A stretch of 64,000 nucleotides of DNA from Litoribaculum gwangyangense (GCF_039543505.1 NZ_BAABJW010000002.1:845106-909105), one strand, 5' to 3'. Positions 35,004 through 44,402 are shown, numbered from the stretch's first letter. Translations and numbers: made by a program. The notes: generated from the letters alone by a model not told the origin.

Positions 35004-36092
35004 GTGGCAAAGAAAAACAAATCGTCTTTAAAGGAAAAAAAAGGGGTTTCCATTTCTGAAATTACCAATCTATCTTCCATCAAAGCCATTCAGGATAAAC
35101 GGAAAGTTGAAATTGATCCAGTAGCATTAAGAAATTCTATTTTAAATAAAGATATCACTGCTTTAAGTAGAGCCATTACCATGGTGGAAAGTAAAAATCC
35201 GAAACACCTAGAGCAGGCGAACACTATAATAAAAGGCTGTTTACCGCACGCAAATAAATCTATCAGAATAGGTATTACAGGGGTACCAGGTGTTGGAAAA
35301 AGTACTTTTATTGAAACTTTTGGAACATACTTAACCTCACTTGGGAAGCGTGTTGCGGTACTAGCAATAGACCCCACTAGTTCCATTACAAAAGGTAGTA
35401 TTTTAGGTGATAAAACCCGAATGGAAGCCTTGGTAAAAGATGAAAATGCTTTTATTCGTCCTTCAGCTTCAGGTGATACCTTGGGAGGCGTTGCCAGAAA
35501 AACTCGCGAAACCATCATTTTATGTGAAGCCGCTGGTTTTGATGTTATCATTATTGAAACCGTTGGGGTTGGGCAAAGCGAAACTACGGTTCACAGTATG
35601 GTCGATTTCTTTTTACTCTTGAAATTAGCGGGTGCTGGCGATGAATTACAAGGCATCAAACGCGGTATTATTGAAATGGCCGATGCCATTGCCATTAACA
35701 AAGCCGATGGGGATAACCTTAAAAATGCTAAACTTGCCAAGGTAGAATTTAATAGAGCACTGCACCTCTATCCTGAAAAAGAATCGCAATGGGCACCGAA
35801 GGTAACGCTTTGTAGTGCTTTAAATAATGAGGGTATCGATGCTATTTGGGATATTATTTTAGAGTATATTGAAATAACCACAAAAAATAATTTCCTTCAG
35901 AAAAAGCGAAACGAACAAAATAAATTTTGGCTCCTTCAAACCATCGAAAACCAATTGAAGTCAGATTTTTTTAATTCGCCGAATATCAAAAAAGAATTGG
36001 CGGAGCAACTTAAACTTATAGAAAACAACCAAACTACACCGTTTGCGGCGGCTGATTTTCTATTGAAGATCAAATCTGAAAAATCGCTCTAA
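35004..36092 (+). CDS. meaB: methylmalonyl-CoA mutase-associated GTPase MeaB
   Basis: MeaB is a P-loop GTPase chaperone that loads and protects adenosylcobalamin in methylmalonyl-CoA mutase. The 362-aa protein has the G1 loop GVPGVGKST (93-101), VLAIDPTS, RPSASGDTLGG, IIETVGVGQSE and the NKADG G4 motif. Its GTG start at 35004 gives a lysine-rich N-terminus. The mutase genes are not in the window, so the partner must be elsewhere. Its 3' end overlaps the convergent PAP2 gene by 33 bp, an unusually long overlap of two real genes. Confidence 0.95.
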   Translation: MAKKNKSSLKEKKGVSISEITNLSSIKAIQDKRKVEIDPVALRNSILNKDITALSRAITMVESKNPKHLEQANTIIKGCLPHANKSIRIGITGVPGVGKSTFIETFGTYLTSLGKRVAVLAIDPTSSITKGSILGDKTRMEALVKDENAFIRPSASGDTLGGVARKTRETIILCEAAGFDVIIIETVGVGQSETTVHSMVDFFLLLKLAGAGDELQGIKRGIIEMADAIAINKADGDNLKNAKLAKVEFNRALHLYPEKESQWAPKVTLCSALNNEGIDAIWDIILEYIEITTKNNFLQKKRNEQNKFWLLQTIENQLKSDFFNSPNIKKELAEQLKLIENNQTTPFAAADFLLKIKSEKSL

Positions 36093-36641
36093 TAGATATT
36101 TGGCCATTTTGTAAAACAAAAAACCAGATAAGGCTCCAAACGTGAGTCCGCAAACAATATCCAAAGGATAATGAACCCCAATATAAATCCTGCTGTATGC
36201 CACAACAAAACTAATTGAAACTAATAAATAAATAAGTTTTTTAAAATACGGTCTCAACAATAATCCACCAAAAATAGCTACCGCCATAGAATTTGAGGCA
36301 TGCCCAGAAAAGAATCCATATTTGCCACATCGAACCGCAATAAACCGTATATGTTCTATTAAATTGGCCTCTCCGCAGGGTCTCGGTCTGGCAAATCCTC
36401 GTTTAAAAACATTGGTCATTTGGTCGGTAAATGTTATCATTAAAGCAACAACGATAATGAATAGCAACAATGCCTTCCAACCAAATTTTTTGTAGAATAG
36501 GTAAAAAAGAAGCAGTCCTAAAAAACTTCCGAAGTACACTTTATTGGTTATTATCAACCACAAGCCATCCCAAGTATCAGAACCCAAATTATTTAAATAT
36601 AAAAATAAGTCCTTATCGTATTGTAAAAGCTTTTCAATCAT
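36060..36641 (-). CDS. PAP2-family membrane phosphatase
   Basis: A 193-aa membrane protein with about five helices and the three PAP2 motifs: KRGFARPRP (80-88), SGH (112-114) and SRIYIGVHYPLD (150-161), including both catalytic histidines. It could dephosphorylate undecaprenyl pyrophosphate or a phospholipid intermediate. It is the last gene of a likely operon with a 75-aa protein gene and a MATE exporter gene, with gaps of 12 and 10 bp. Its end overlaps meaB by 33 bp. Confidence 0.93.
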   Translation of the reverse strand: MIEKLLQYDKDLFLYLNNLGSDTWDGLWLIITNKVYFGSFLGLLLFYLFYKKFGWKALLLFIIVVALMITFTDQMTNVFKRGFARPRPCGEANLIEHIRFIAVRCGKYGFFSGHASNSMAVAIFGGLLLRPYFKKLIYLLVSISFVVAYSRIYIGVHYPLDIVCGLTFGALSGFLFYKMAKYLLERFFRFDLQ

Positions 36642-36653
36642 ACAAGATCCATT

Positions 36654-36881
36654 CTAATCTTCATATTTTGTTATTTCGGCATCATAAAAATCTGTTGCCA
36701 ATTTTATTGCATTTTCTGTTTCGGTTTGAAGTTCCTTTTGGTCCTCATCATCAAAATCTTCAAACCATTCAACCTCATCGTTTTCTAGATTGATTATAAA
36801 CCTTGGAAACTCAGTATGAATGACAAAAATAGCATTTGGATAATCCGAATTGTCTCCTAATATAAATTTTGGAAGGCTCAT
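36654..36881 (-). CDS. small acidic conserved hypothetical protein
   Basis: A 75-aa cytosolic protein, strongly acidic toward the middle (WFEDFDDEDQKEL), beginning MSLPKFILGDNSDYPNAIFV. I do not recognise a domain. Its position 10 bp after the MATE gene and 12 bp before the PAP2 gene, with a proper ATG start, supports it as a real gene. Proteins of this size and style occur in flavobacteria as conserved hypotheticals (recollection). Function is unknown. Confidence 0.75.
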   Translation of the reverse strand: MSLPKFILGDNSDYPNAIFVIHTEFPRFIINLENDEVEWFEDFDDEDQKELQTETENAIKLATDFYDAEITKYED

Positions 36882-36891
36882 TTTTGTATTA

Positions 36892-38268
36892 TTAATTGTT
36901 AGACAAAATTAATTTTTTAGTTAAATAATCAAACCGAATATACAATAAAATAGCAGCTGTAGTTAAACCAGCTAATAACCCCAACCATATTCCAAAACTA
37001 CCATAAACATTCTCTTTTCCTAAAAACCAGCTAACTGGAAAACCAACCAACCAATACGAAATAAAAGTTATTACAGTTGGTATTTTAACATCTTGTAAAC
37101 CACGGAGTGCCCCTAGTACCAGGACTTGTATGCTATCACTTATTTGAAAAACTGCCGCAGCAATTAATAATTTTGAAGCTATACTAACTACCTCAGTATT
37201 ATCTAATAAATTTTCAAGATCGTCAAAATCTACATAAATTTTAGGTAAATAATTATTAAAAAGAAAGAAAATAATAGCAAAACTAATAGCAAATAAAAGC
37301 CCCATTAAGAATAAAGAAAAAGCTATCCTGCGTAACTCAAAATAAGCTTTTAGTCCTTTTTGGTTACCCACACGAATCATGGATGCTACACTCAAGCCCA
37401 TGGCTACCATAAAAGTCATGGATGATAGATTTAATGCTATTTGATTTGCTGCCTGTGGGTTTTTACCCAATAACCCACTTAACCAGATAGCTGCAGTAAA
37501 TATGGCCACTTCAAAAAACATTTGCATGGCACTGGGAGCCCCAAGATTCATGATTTTTTTAATCATCAATTTATTGAGAACAAAAAATTTAATGTTAGTG
37601 ACGTAAGCCTTAGATTTTTCTTTACCCTTTAATAAAAACCATAAGTACCATACCATAATAATTCTAGATGCTAAAGTTCCATAAGCTGCGCCAACAATAC
37701 CCATTTCTGGAAAACCAAATTTTCCAAAAATCAACAGATAATTTAAAATCACATTAACAATATTTGCTAAAACAGTGGCATACATGGGATATCGTGTCAT
37801 AGATAAGCCGTCACTAAACTGCTTAAACCCTTGAAAAATGATTAATGGGACCAAAGAAATTGCCACTAAATCCAGATATGGAATGGCCAATTCTACAACC
37901 TCTAAAGGTTGCTTCATTAAATACATAAGCGGTTTGGTAAAAAAAACCATTAAAAAAAGCAACAGCCCCAGAACTGTACATAAAAACAATCCATGTTTGA
38001 AAGCTGATTTCCCTTTAATAAAATCTTCAGCTGAGTCTGCTTCGGCAATTAAAGGGGTAATAGCTGTTGAAAACCCAATACCTAAAGACATGGCAATAAA
38101 CATAAAACTGTTCCCCAAAGACACTGCAGCAAGTTCTGCAGTGCCTAATTGACCAACCATAATGTTATCAATGAAACTAACAAAAGTGTGACCTAACATT
38201 CCCAACATAACAGGAGCTGCTAGTTGCCAATTATATTTAAACTCTTTGGTATATTCGCTTAATTGCAT
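36892..38268 (-). CDS. MATE-family multidrug/cation exporter
   Basis: A 458-aa protein with about 12 transmembrane helices in two homologous halves, of the NorM/DinF-related multidrug and toxic compound extrusion family. Conserved stretches include MLGHTFVSFIDNIMVGQLGT and GAAYGTLASRIIMV. Such pumps use sodium or proton gradients to expel cationic compounds. A -7 box (38273-38280) abuts the start codon. It heads an operon with a small protein and a PAP2 phosphatase. Confidence 0.93.
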   Translation of the reverse strand: MQLSEYTKEFKYNWQLAAPVMLGMLGHTFVSFIDNIMVGQLGTAELAAVSLGNSFMFIAMSLGIGFSTAITPLIAEADSAEDFIKGKSAFKHGLFLCTVLGLLLFLMVFFTKPLMYLMKQPLEVVELAIPYLDLVAISLVPLIIFQGFKQFSDGLSMTRYPMYATVLANIVNVILNYLLIFGKFGFPEMGIVGAAYGTLASRIIMVWYLWFLLKGKEKSKAYVTNIKFFVLNKLMIKKIMNLGAPSAMQMFFEVAIFTAAIWLSGLLGKNPQAANQIALNLSSMTFMVAMGLSVASMIRVGNQKGLKAYFELRRIAFSLFLMGLLFAISFAIIFFLFNNYLPKIYVDFDDLENLLDNTEVVSIASKLLIAAAVFQISDSIQVLVLGALRGLQDVKIPTVITFISYWLVGFPVSWFLGKENVYGSFGIWLGLLAGLTTAAILLYIRFDYLTKKLILSNN

Positions 38269-38272
38269 TTTG

Positions 38273-38280
38273 CAAAAGTA
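38273..38280 (-). promoter_or_regulatory. -7 box TACTTTTG directly upstream of the MATE gene
   Basis: An exact TAnnTTTG match on the minus strand whose G lies 5 nt before the ATG; the transcript would be essentially leaderless. Confidence 0.5.
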
Positions 38281-38549
38281 AACTTTAGCTTTAGTAATAA
38301 CTATTTATAAAGATAAATATCATGCACCCTATAAAAATTGACAAATGATAATAGCTTTGTGTAATTATCAACGCCTGATATGGAGATTTTTAATAAAATA
38401 ACTAAACTTACAGTAACACTGTCTATTAACTTTTAAAAGCTGTAGTAGAAACATTTAGCACTACAAAATTTTACAGGAGATTAAAAAAAAGCCTAAAGTT
38501 TCAATATTTAACAAGGAGAAAATTAATTTTTTACTTGTTTTGATTTTAA

Positions 38550-39491
38550 TTAAAGCTTTGGTAATATTCCCTTGGCTTCTTCAAATTCTCGTATTATATC
38601 TTCTACGATTTTGGCTACTGGTTTTACATCGTGAATTAAACCCGCAATCTGACCAATTTCCAGTTCCCCTTCTACTAAATCACCCTCAAACATTCCTTTT
38701 TTAGCTCTTGCCCTTCCTAAAAGATTTTTGAGTTCTTCAACGGTTGGTGCCTTTTTGTAAAGTTCCTGAATATCATCATAAAACTTATTTTTGATTAACC
38801 TAACAGGTGCTAATTCTTTTAATGTTAATTGGGTATCTCCTTCTTTAGCATCAACAACTACCTGTTTAAAAGCATCATGTGCCGAACTCTCATCACTAGC
38901 TACAAATCTACTACCAATTTGTACGCCGTCAGCTCCTAAAATCATAGTAGCTAACATAGCTTTACCCGTGGCTATGCCACCTGCGGCAATTAATGGGATT
39001 TTAATTTGTTCCTTAACCATCGGAATTAAGGTTAAAGTAGTGGTTTCATCCCGACCGTTATGACCTCCTGCTTCAAAACCTTCAGCTACAACGGCATCAA
39101 CACCAGCTTCTTGGGCTTTTAAAGCAAACTTTACACTACTTACTACATGTACAACGGTAATACCACGGTTTTTTAACCAAGATGTCCAAGTTTTTGGATT
39201 TCCTGCAGAAGTAAACACAATTTTAACGTCTTCCTCTACAATAATATTCATGATATCCTGAATGTTTGGATACAACATGGGAACATTAACACCAAATGGT
39301 TTGTTAGTAGCTTTTTTACACTTTTGTATATGTTCACGAAGTACTTCTGGGTACATGGAACCAGCACCAATCAATCCTAAAATCCCAGTATTACTTGATG
39401 CCGAGGCTAATCGCCATCCACTATTCCAAACCATACCTGCTTGAATAATAGGATATTTAATATTGAATAATTGGGTAATTCTATTTTGCAT
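38550..39491 (-). CDS. nitronate monooxygenase-like flavin oxidoreductase
   Basis: A 313-aa FMN-dependent TIM-barrel protein of the nitronate monooxygenase/2-nitropropane dioxygenase family. Visible are an N-terminal YPIIQAGMVW, the EAGGHNGRD stretch with the conserved His, a phosphate-binding loop (IAAGGIATGKAMLATMILG) and GADGVQIGSRF. It should oxidise alkyl nitronates or act as an NADH-quinone or enoyl reductase-like enzyme. Its ATG overlaps the upstream subtilase stop by one base (TAATG), indicating translational coupling. Confidence 0.92.
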   Translation of the reverse strand: MQNRITQLFNIKYPIIQAGMVWNSGWRLASASSNTGILGLIGAGSMYPEVLREHIQKCKKATNKPFGVNVPMLYPNIQDIMNIIVEEDVKIVFTSAGNPKTWTSWLKNRGITVVHVVSSVKFALKAQEAGVDAVVAEGFEAGGHNGRDETTTLTLIPMVKEQIKIPLIAAGGIATGKAMLATMILGADGVQIGSRFVASDESSAHDAFKQVVVDAKEGDTQLTLKELAPVRLIKNKFYDDIQELYKKAPTVEELKNLLGRARAKKGMFEGDLVEGELEIGQIAGLIHDVKPVAKIVEDIIREFEEAKGILPKL

Positions 39492-41110
39492 TATTCTTTT
39501 ATAATTTTAAAGGACTTGTAACCTCCACTATATTCTATTTTTGCCAAATACATACCTTTTGAGAGAGAACTTATATTAGCTTCATTATCACCTTTAGAAA
39601 AATTATAAGTTGCTATCATTTTCCCAAGAACATCAAAAATAGTGAGGATGCTATTTTCAATTGAATCTGGTAATTTTACAAATATTTTATCTCGTGAAGG
39701 ATTAGGATATAGGAAAATAGATTCATTTTCATTTGATTTTGATACACTGAAGAATCCAAGGTTTAACGCAAATTCTAAATCGGGAATGCCATAACCCAAA
39801 TAATAATCTGGATTTGAATATTGTGATGCCGATTCTCTGACTATTTGCATAATTTCTGTGTTTGTTTTTTGAGGCAAGGCTTGCCACAAACATACAACGC
39901 CACCAGCTAAAATTGGAGCACTAAAACTTGTACCATTTAGTGTGCCAATGGCATCATTAATACCAATAACATAGCTAGAGAGTCCTTGGGCGACCACATC
40001 AGGTTTTTGGGTGGGCTGTAAGGAACTTCCTCTTGAACTAAACGACGCATAAATACCATAGGAATCTACGGCTCCAATACTTAAAACACCGGCAGCGTCA
40101 GCAGGAGCTCCAACTATTTGCCAACTATCATTACCAGAATTCCCTGCAGAATTAATTAAAAGCATCCCTTTTTCAAAAGCTATATTGGCACCTTTGGTAA
40201 TGAATGCCGTATTACCATCCATATCATTCATGGAATAGTTGTAATTAGGATTATCAAAAGTGGTGTAACCCAATGACGTATTAATAACATCTACTCCCAA
40301 ACTATCAGCTCGTTCTGCTGCTTCTACCCAATAGCTTTCTTCCACAGGATTTTCATTGGGAGCATCTTCAGTAATAAACAAATAATAAGAAGCATCTGGA
40401 GCCGTTCCAACATATTGATTTTCAATGTAACCCGCCATGGTACTTAGTACCCAGGTACCATGACTACTCGACACATTTGCATAAACATTGTCATCCCTAT
40501 TTACAAAATCATATCCTCCAAGAATTTTGCCTCCATTTCGCAATCTTTGAAATGCAGACATAGTATTCACATTAGGAAATCCAGCATCTAATACGGCTAC
40601 CGTCATTCCTGCTCCAGTGTAATTGAATAGATGTAATGTATTGCCTTTAAGCATTTGAATTTGATTGGCGGCATTTCCATAATTGAATGCTGTAAAAACA
40701 TTTTCCAATTTCGATTTTGTTTTGTTTTTATAACTGGTTTTTACGGTGTTCAAACTTTTATCAGCAAAATTGATGGAAGCAACAAAACCTAAAGAAGAAA
40801 GAGCCTGAATATCCATCTGGCTTCCTCTAACATGTACGGCATTAAACCATTTGGATTTAGCCATAACTGTAATTCCAGCAGCATTTTTTAATTGAGTAAT
40901 ATAATTTTCATTAACAGGCACATCACGAAAGTCAATAGCTATATTGTGAGTGTTTTTTCTATCAATAGCTTTTTGTGTAAGTATGGAAATAGGATTTGAA
41001 ATTGATTCAGAAACATTCTGTTTACCAGTTAGGTAAACCCAAGCATCTTGTTGAGAAAACCCCCTAAATTTAAAACAAAATATAAATATTAAGAATATTA
41101 AATTCTTCAT
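39491..41110 (-). CDS. secreted subtilisin-like (S8) protease with T9SS sorting domain
   Basis: A 539-aa secreted protease. A signal peptide (cleavage after FSQ, about residue 20) is followed by an inhibitor-like pro-region to about 165 and the catalytic domain with Asp175 (VAVLDAGF), His218 (SHGTW), oxyanion Asn324 (SAGNSGN) and Ser395 (NGTSFSAP). The last 80 residues (from LYPNPSRDKIFVKLP to the end) are a Por-secretion type A sorting domain, so the enzyme is exported by the type IX system. It sits 26 bp after mnmA and is coupled to the flavin oxidoreductase gene. Confidence 0.95.
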   Translation of the reverse strand: MKNLIFLIFIFCFKFRGFSQQDAWVYLTGKQNVSESISNPISILTQKAIDRKNTHNIAIDFRDVPVNENYITQLKNAAGITVMAKSKWFNAVHVRGSQMDIQALSSLGFVASINFADKSLNTVKTSYKNKTKSKLENVFTAFNYGNAANQIQMLKGNTLHLFNYTGAGMTVAVLDAGFPNVNTMSAFQRLRNGGKILGGYDFVNRDDNVYANVSSSHGTWVLSTMAGYIENQYVGTAPDASYYLFITEDAPNENPVEESYWVEAAERADSLGVDVINTSLGYTTFDNPNYNYSMNDMDGNTAFITKGANIAFEKGMLLINSAGNSGNDSWQIVGAPADAAGVLSIGAVDSYGIYASFSSRGSSLQPTQKPDVVAQGLSSYVIGINDAIGTLNGTSFSAPILAGGVVCLWQALPQKTNTEIMQIVRESASQYSNPDYYLGYGIPDLEFALNLGFFSVSKSNENESIFLYPNPSRDKIFVKLPDSIENSILTIFDVLGKMIATYNFSKGDNEANISSLSKGMYLAKIEYSGGYKSFKIIKE

Positions 41111-41136
41111 ATATCTGTATATTAAGAAATAACTAT

Positions 41137-42324
41137 TTACGAAATGACTCCAGAGCCTACCAGTTCCTCACCTATATACCAAGCAACAAATTGCCCTTCG
41201 GTTATGGCAGATTGAAAATTCTCGAATTCTACGTACAAACCACTTTCAACTTTATATAATGTAGCCTTTTCTAAGGGTTGCCTGTAACGAATTCTGGCTT
41301 TTACTGGTAAAGATTCCTCTACTTTTATGGCTAAATCTTCCCGAACCCAATGCAACTCATCATTAGAAACAAACAACCCTTTTTTTAACAAACCGGGATG
41401 CTCTTTACCTTGCCCCGTGTAAATTATATTTTCCTCAACATTGGTTTCAATAACAAACAAAGGTTCTTTAGTGCCGCCAACAGCTAGCCCTTTGCGTTGA
41501 CCTTTTGTAAAATAATGAGCACCTTGATGTTTACCAACAATTTTACCGTGGTCCATTTTGTAATCAATTTTCCTAGATAAATATTTTAGTTTTTCTTCTT
41601 CAGAATCAAAATTGACCTTATTATCATTGAAAATCTCTTGCTCTTTTGGAATTTCTATAATAAGACCCTCTTTGGGCTTTAACTGTTGTTGAAGAAAATC
41701 TGGCAATTTTACCTTTCCAATAAAACACAAACCTTGAGAATCTTTCTTCTCTGCAGTGACTAAATCTAATTCCATGGCAATTTTACGAACTTCAGGCTTA
41801 GTTAAGGCTCCAATAGGAAACAACGATTTTGCTAATTGCTCCTGAGATAATTGACATAAAAAATAGGATTGGTCTTTGTTACTATCAATCCCTGACAGTA
41901 ATTGATAAATTTCCTTGCCATTTTTTTCAATTATTGCTTTTCTACAGTAATGACCGGTTGCGACGAAATCTGCACCAAGTTCAATGGCTATTTTCATAAA
42001 AACATCAAACTTAATTTCTCTATTACAAAGTATATCTGGATTTGGTGTTCTTCCTTTTTCGTACTCATGAAACATATAATCTACAATCCTTTCCTTATAT
42101 TGTTCACTTAAATCGACTGTTTGAAAAGGAATTCCTAATTTTTCGGCTACTAACATGGCATCGTTACTATCATCAAGCCATGGACATTCGTTGGAAATAG
42201 TTACAGAATCGTCGTGCCAATTCTTCATAAATAACCCAATAACCTCATACCCTTGCTGTTTTAACAAATAGGCTGCAACACTAGAATCTACGCCACCTGA
42301 TAGCCCGATTATAACTCGTTTCAT
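41137..42324 (-). CDS. mnmA: tRNA-specific 2-thiouridylase MnmA
   Basis: MnmA activates U34 of several tRNAs with ATP and inserts sulfur, allowing 2-thiouridine formation. The 395-aa protein has the PP-loop SGGVDSSVA (9-17), ATGHYCRK, and the two catalytic cysteines, in ILCNREIKF and in QGLCFIGK. Length is typical. A -7 box lies at 42343-42350, just upstream. It is the first gene of a probable unit with the T9SS subtilase and an FMN oxidoreductase, functionally unrelated neighbours. Confidence 0.96.
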   Translation of the reverse strand: MKRVIIGLSGGVDSSVAAYLLKQQGYEVIGLFMKNWHDDSVTISNECPWLDDSNDAMLVAEKLGIPFQTVDLSEQYKERIVDYMFHEYEKGRTPNPDILCNREIKFDVFMKIAIELGADFVATGHYCRKAIIEKNGKEIYQLLSGIDSNKDQSYFLCQLSQEQLAKSLFPIGALTKPEVRKIAMELDLVTAEKKDSQGLCFIGKVKLPDFLQQQLKPKEGLIIEIPKEQEIFNDNKVNFDSEEEKLKYLSRKIDYKMDHGKIVGKHQGAHYFTKGQRKGLAVGGTKEPLFVIETNVEENIIYTGQGKEHPGLLKKGLFVSNDELHWVREDLAIKVEESLPVKARIRYRQPLEKATLYKVESGLYVEFENFQSAITEGQFVAWYIGEELVGSGVIS

Positions 42325-42342
42325 TCATAAACAATTAGATTA

Positions 42343-42350
42343 CAAAGATA
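42343..42350 (-). promoter_or_regulatory. -7 box TATCTTTG upstream of mnmA
   Basis: An exact TAnnTTTG match on the minus strand, 19 nt upstream of the ATG. Confidence 0.55.
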
Positions 42351-42469
42351 CATATAAATACAAACTTTTGATAATTAGTATCAAGAGTAAAAAATCGATG
42401 AAATACATTTTTGTTTAAATTTTTGTTAAATTTATTAAACATAATTAGGTTTTTTGTTTAATTAATTCT

Positions 42470-42477
42470 TACTTTTG
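42470..42477 (+). promoter_or_regulatory. -7 box TACTTTTG upstream of the fasciclin gene
   Basis: An exact TAnnTTTG match 25 nt upstream of the preferred ATG at 42502. The in-frame TTG at 42475 overlaps this box and is not a likely start. Confidence 0.55.
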
Positions 42478-42501
42478 CTGAACAATATAAAACCTTACAA
42501 A

Positions 42502-43479
42502 ATGAAAACACTAAATTTTATGAAAAAAACAATTCTATCATTATTAGCATTAGTGATAATCACTTCTTGTAGTGACGATGACAACACGACTATTCCACAA
42601 CCTTTGAATATTGTTGAAACTGCACAAGCTGTTCCAAGTTTAAGTATTTTGGTTGACGCAGTAATTCAAGCAGGTTTGGTGGATGCACTAACCGCTGCTG
42701 GCGACAAAACAGTCTTGGCTCCAACAAATGAGGCTTTCTTAGACTTTTTAGCAGATAAAGGATTTAATTCTTTGGCTGAAGTTCCTAACAATGTATTAAC
42801 TCAAATTTTATTAAATCATGTTATTGCAGATGCTAATATTGAATCTTCTGCACTAATCGGAAATACAGGGTATGCTAATACTTTAGCCGATGGTCCTAAT
42901 AATACAAAATTAAGTATATATTATGACGGAACTTCTGGCGTATCTTTTAACGGTGGTGCTAGTGTTGAAATTCCAGACGTAATTACATCTAATGGAATTG
43001 TACACGTTATTGATGAAGTTATAGATTTACCAACCATCGCTACGTTTGCTACAACTAATCCTGCATTATCAATTTTAGTAGATGCTTTAGCTTATGCAGA
43101 TACTGGAGAACCTACTGTACCTTACATAAGTACCGTATCTAATGGCACTGCTGGCCCTTTCACAGTATTTGCTCCAACAAATGACGCTTTTGTTTCTTTA
43201 TTGGGAGAATTACAGGTAAGTGCACTTACAGATATTCCAACTTCAACAGTAAATGCAGTATTATTAAACCATATAGTAAATGCTAATGTTCAATCTAGCC
43301 AGTTATCAAGTGGAACAGTAGTAACTTTAGGTGGAGATTTAACTGCGGCCGTTCCAGCTTTCACATTAACTGATGGTAATGGTAGAATTAGTAACATAGT
43401 AACAAGCTTAGTAGATATACAAGGTACTAATGGCGTTGTGCATGTAATAGATAAAGTAATATTACCTGCAAGCGAATAA
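42502..43479 (+). CDS. lipoprotein with two fasciclin (FAS1) domains
   Basis: A 325-aa surface or periplasmic lipoprotein. The N-terminus is hydrophobic with a lipobox (VIITSCSDDD), and the downstream acidic run may be a surface-export signal. Two FAS1 domains follow (each about 130-140 residues). Both contain the H1-like APTNEAF/APTNDAF motif and end in the H2-like GVVHVIDKV or GIVHVIDEV motif. FAS1 domains mediate adhesion. The start at 42502 is preferred because the TTG at 42475 is in the -7 box. A terminator follows at 43551. Confidence 0.93.
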   Translation: MKTLNFMKKTILSLLALVIITSCSDDDNTTIPQPLNIVETAQAVPSLSILVDAVIQAGLVDALTAAGDKTVLAPTNEAFLDFLADKGFNSLAEVPNNVLTQILLNHVIADANIESSALIGNTGYANTLADGPNNTKLSIYYDGTSGVSFNGGASVEIPDVITSNGIVHVIDEVIDLPTIATFATTNPALSILVDALAYADTGEPTVPYISTVSNGTAGPFTVFAPTNDAFVSLLGELQVSALTDIPTSTVNAVLLNHIVNANVQSSQLSSGTVVTLGGDLTAAVPAFTLTDGNGRISNIVTSLVDIQGTNGVVHVIDKVILPASE

Positions 43480-43550
43480 AAGTTAGTTTGGTTTGTTGAT
43501 TTTGTAGGCAAATATTGTGAAAAAAAGCAAGTTGTCTATGAAAAAGAAGG

Positions 43551-43578
43551 CTCCTTAAGAAATTAAGGAGTTTTTTTT
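43551..43578 (+). terminator. intrinsic terminator after the fasciclin gene
   Basis: CTCCTTAA (43551-43558), loop GAAA, TTAAGGAG (43563-43570) and eight T residues. It ends the fasciclin transcript and overlaps the final codons of the convergent YwqK gene, including the complement of its stop codon (43563-43565). Confidence 0.85.
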
Positions 43579-44276
43579 ATGTATTTAGGTTTGTAAGTAA
43601 AGTCTTTTTCTTCGATTAATTTACCGTTTTCATAGAACTTCCACATACCATCTTTTTTTCCTCTTTTATATTCTCCTTCTGTAATTAATTCTCCTTTAGA
43701 GTTATAAAATTTTGACATGCCATGTAACTCTCCATTAACATAGTAGTACTCTTTTAAAACTATATTTTTTTCAGAAAACCACTTAGAAACCCCATTTAAT
43801 TTTCCATCAGTATAATTCTGTTCCTCAGCTATTTGACCATTTGGGTAATAAACTAATCGCTTACCAACAAGCTGGCCATTACCGTTATATTCTTCTAAAG
43901 TAAGAAGTTTATCGGAGTTTTTTTGATAGTACTTCCATGTGCCAATATAAGTTTTACCATTCATTTTTCCTTCACTTATAACCTTGCCATTCGAAGCTAA
44001 AAATTTCACATAGGCTATATTATCGTTTTCGTTAAACTCCTTGGTTGCCGTTAACACAGCCTTATTTTTTATATTCTTATAAAATTTAAAAACACCTATT
44101 TCCTTTCCGTGTAAAAACTCGCCTTCATACCTTATAACTTTAGTACCATCAAATTTTTTTTGCCAAATTCCATGGCGCTTTCCTTGAGTATCAAACTGAT
44201 TGATATCTTGAGCTAAAACAAAAGTGATATTCCATAAGAATATTAATAAACCTATATTTAAAAATTTCATAACCAA
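43563..44276 (-). CDS. YwqK/MORN-repeat secreted protein
   Basis: A 237-aa protein with a signal peptide (cleavage after VLAQ, about residue 22) and multiple MORN-like repeats of the form NGQLVGKRLVYYPNGQIAEE and GELHGMSKFYNSKGEL. Similar proteins are often annotated as YwqK-family antitoxins, but no toxin gene is adjacent and the secreted location argues against a cytosolic antitoxin role. Repeats of this type fold as a beta solenoid and often mediate protein or lipid interactions. Its 3' end sits inside the fasciclin terminator. Function is unknown. Confidence 0.82.
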   Translation of the reverse strand: MVMKFLNIGLLIFLWNITFVLAQDINQFDTQGKRHGIWQKKFDGTKVIRYEGEFLHGKEIGVFKFYKNIKNKAVLTATKEFNENDNIAYVKFLASNGKVISEGKMNGKTYIGTWKYYQKNSDKLLTLEEYNGNGQLVGKRLVYYPNGQIAEEQNYTDGKLNGVSKWFSEKNIVLKEYYYVNGELHGMSKFYNSKGELITEGEYKRGKKDGMWKFYENGKLIEEKDFTYKPKYIKKTP

Positions 44277-44350
44277 TATTACAATTAAAATTTTTACTCT
44301 AAAGAAGTAACAACAACCAAACGTTAAAAATAATTCATAATTGTGTAAAT

Positions 44351-44386
44351 AAAAAAGCTGTCAAAAAATTATCTGACAGCTTTTTT
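44351..44386 (-). terminator. intrinsic terminator after yidC
   Basis: AAAAAAGCTGTCA (44351-44363) and TGACAGCTTTTTT (44374-44386) form a perfect 13-bp stem. Located immediately after the yidC stop on the minus strand, it ends the pyrG-yidC transcript. Confidence 0.85.
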
Positions 44387-44402
44387 ATTTCCTAATAATT
44401 AT

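Noticed and set aside
36654..36881. Treating the 75-aa ORF as spurious
   Set aside because: Kept as a gene: proper ATG, tight spacing in the MATE-PAP2 operon and a non-random acidic composition.
43563..44276. Toxin-antitoxin system suggested by YwqK-type annotation
   Set aside because: The protein has a signal peptide and no toxin gene is adjacent; the name comes only from the repeat family.
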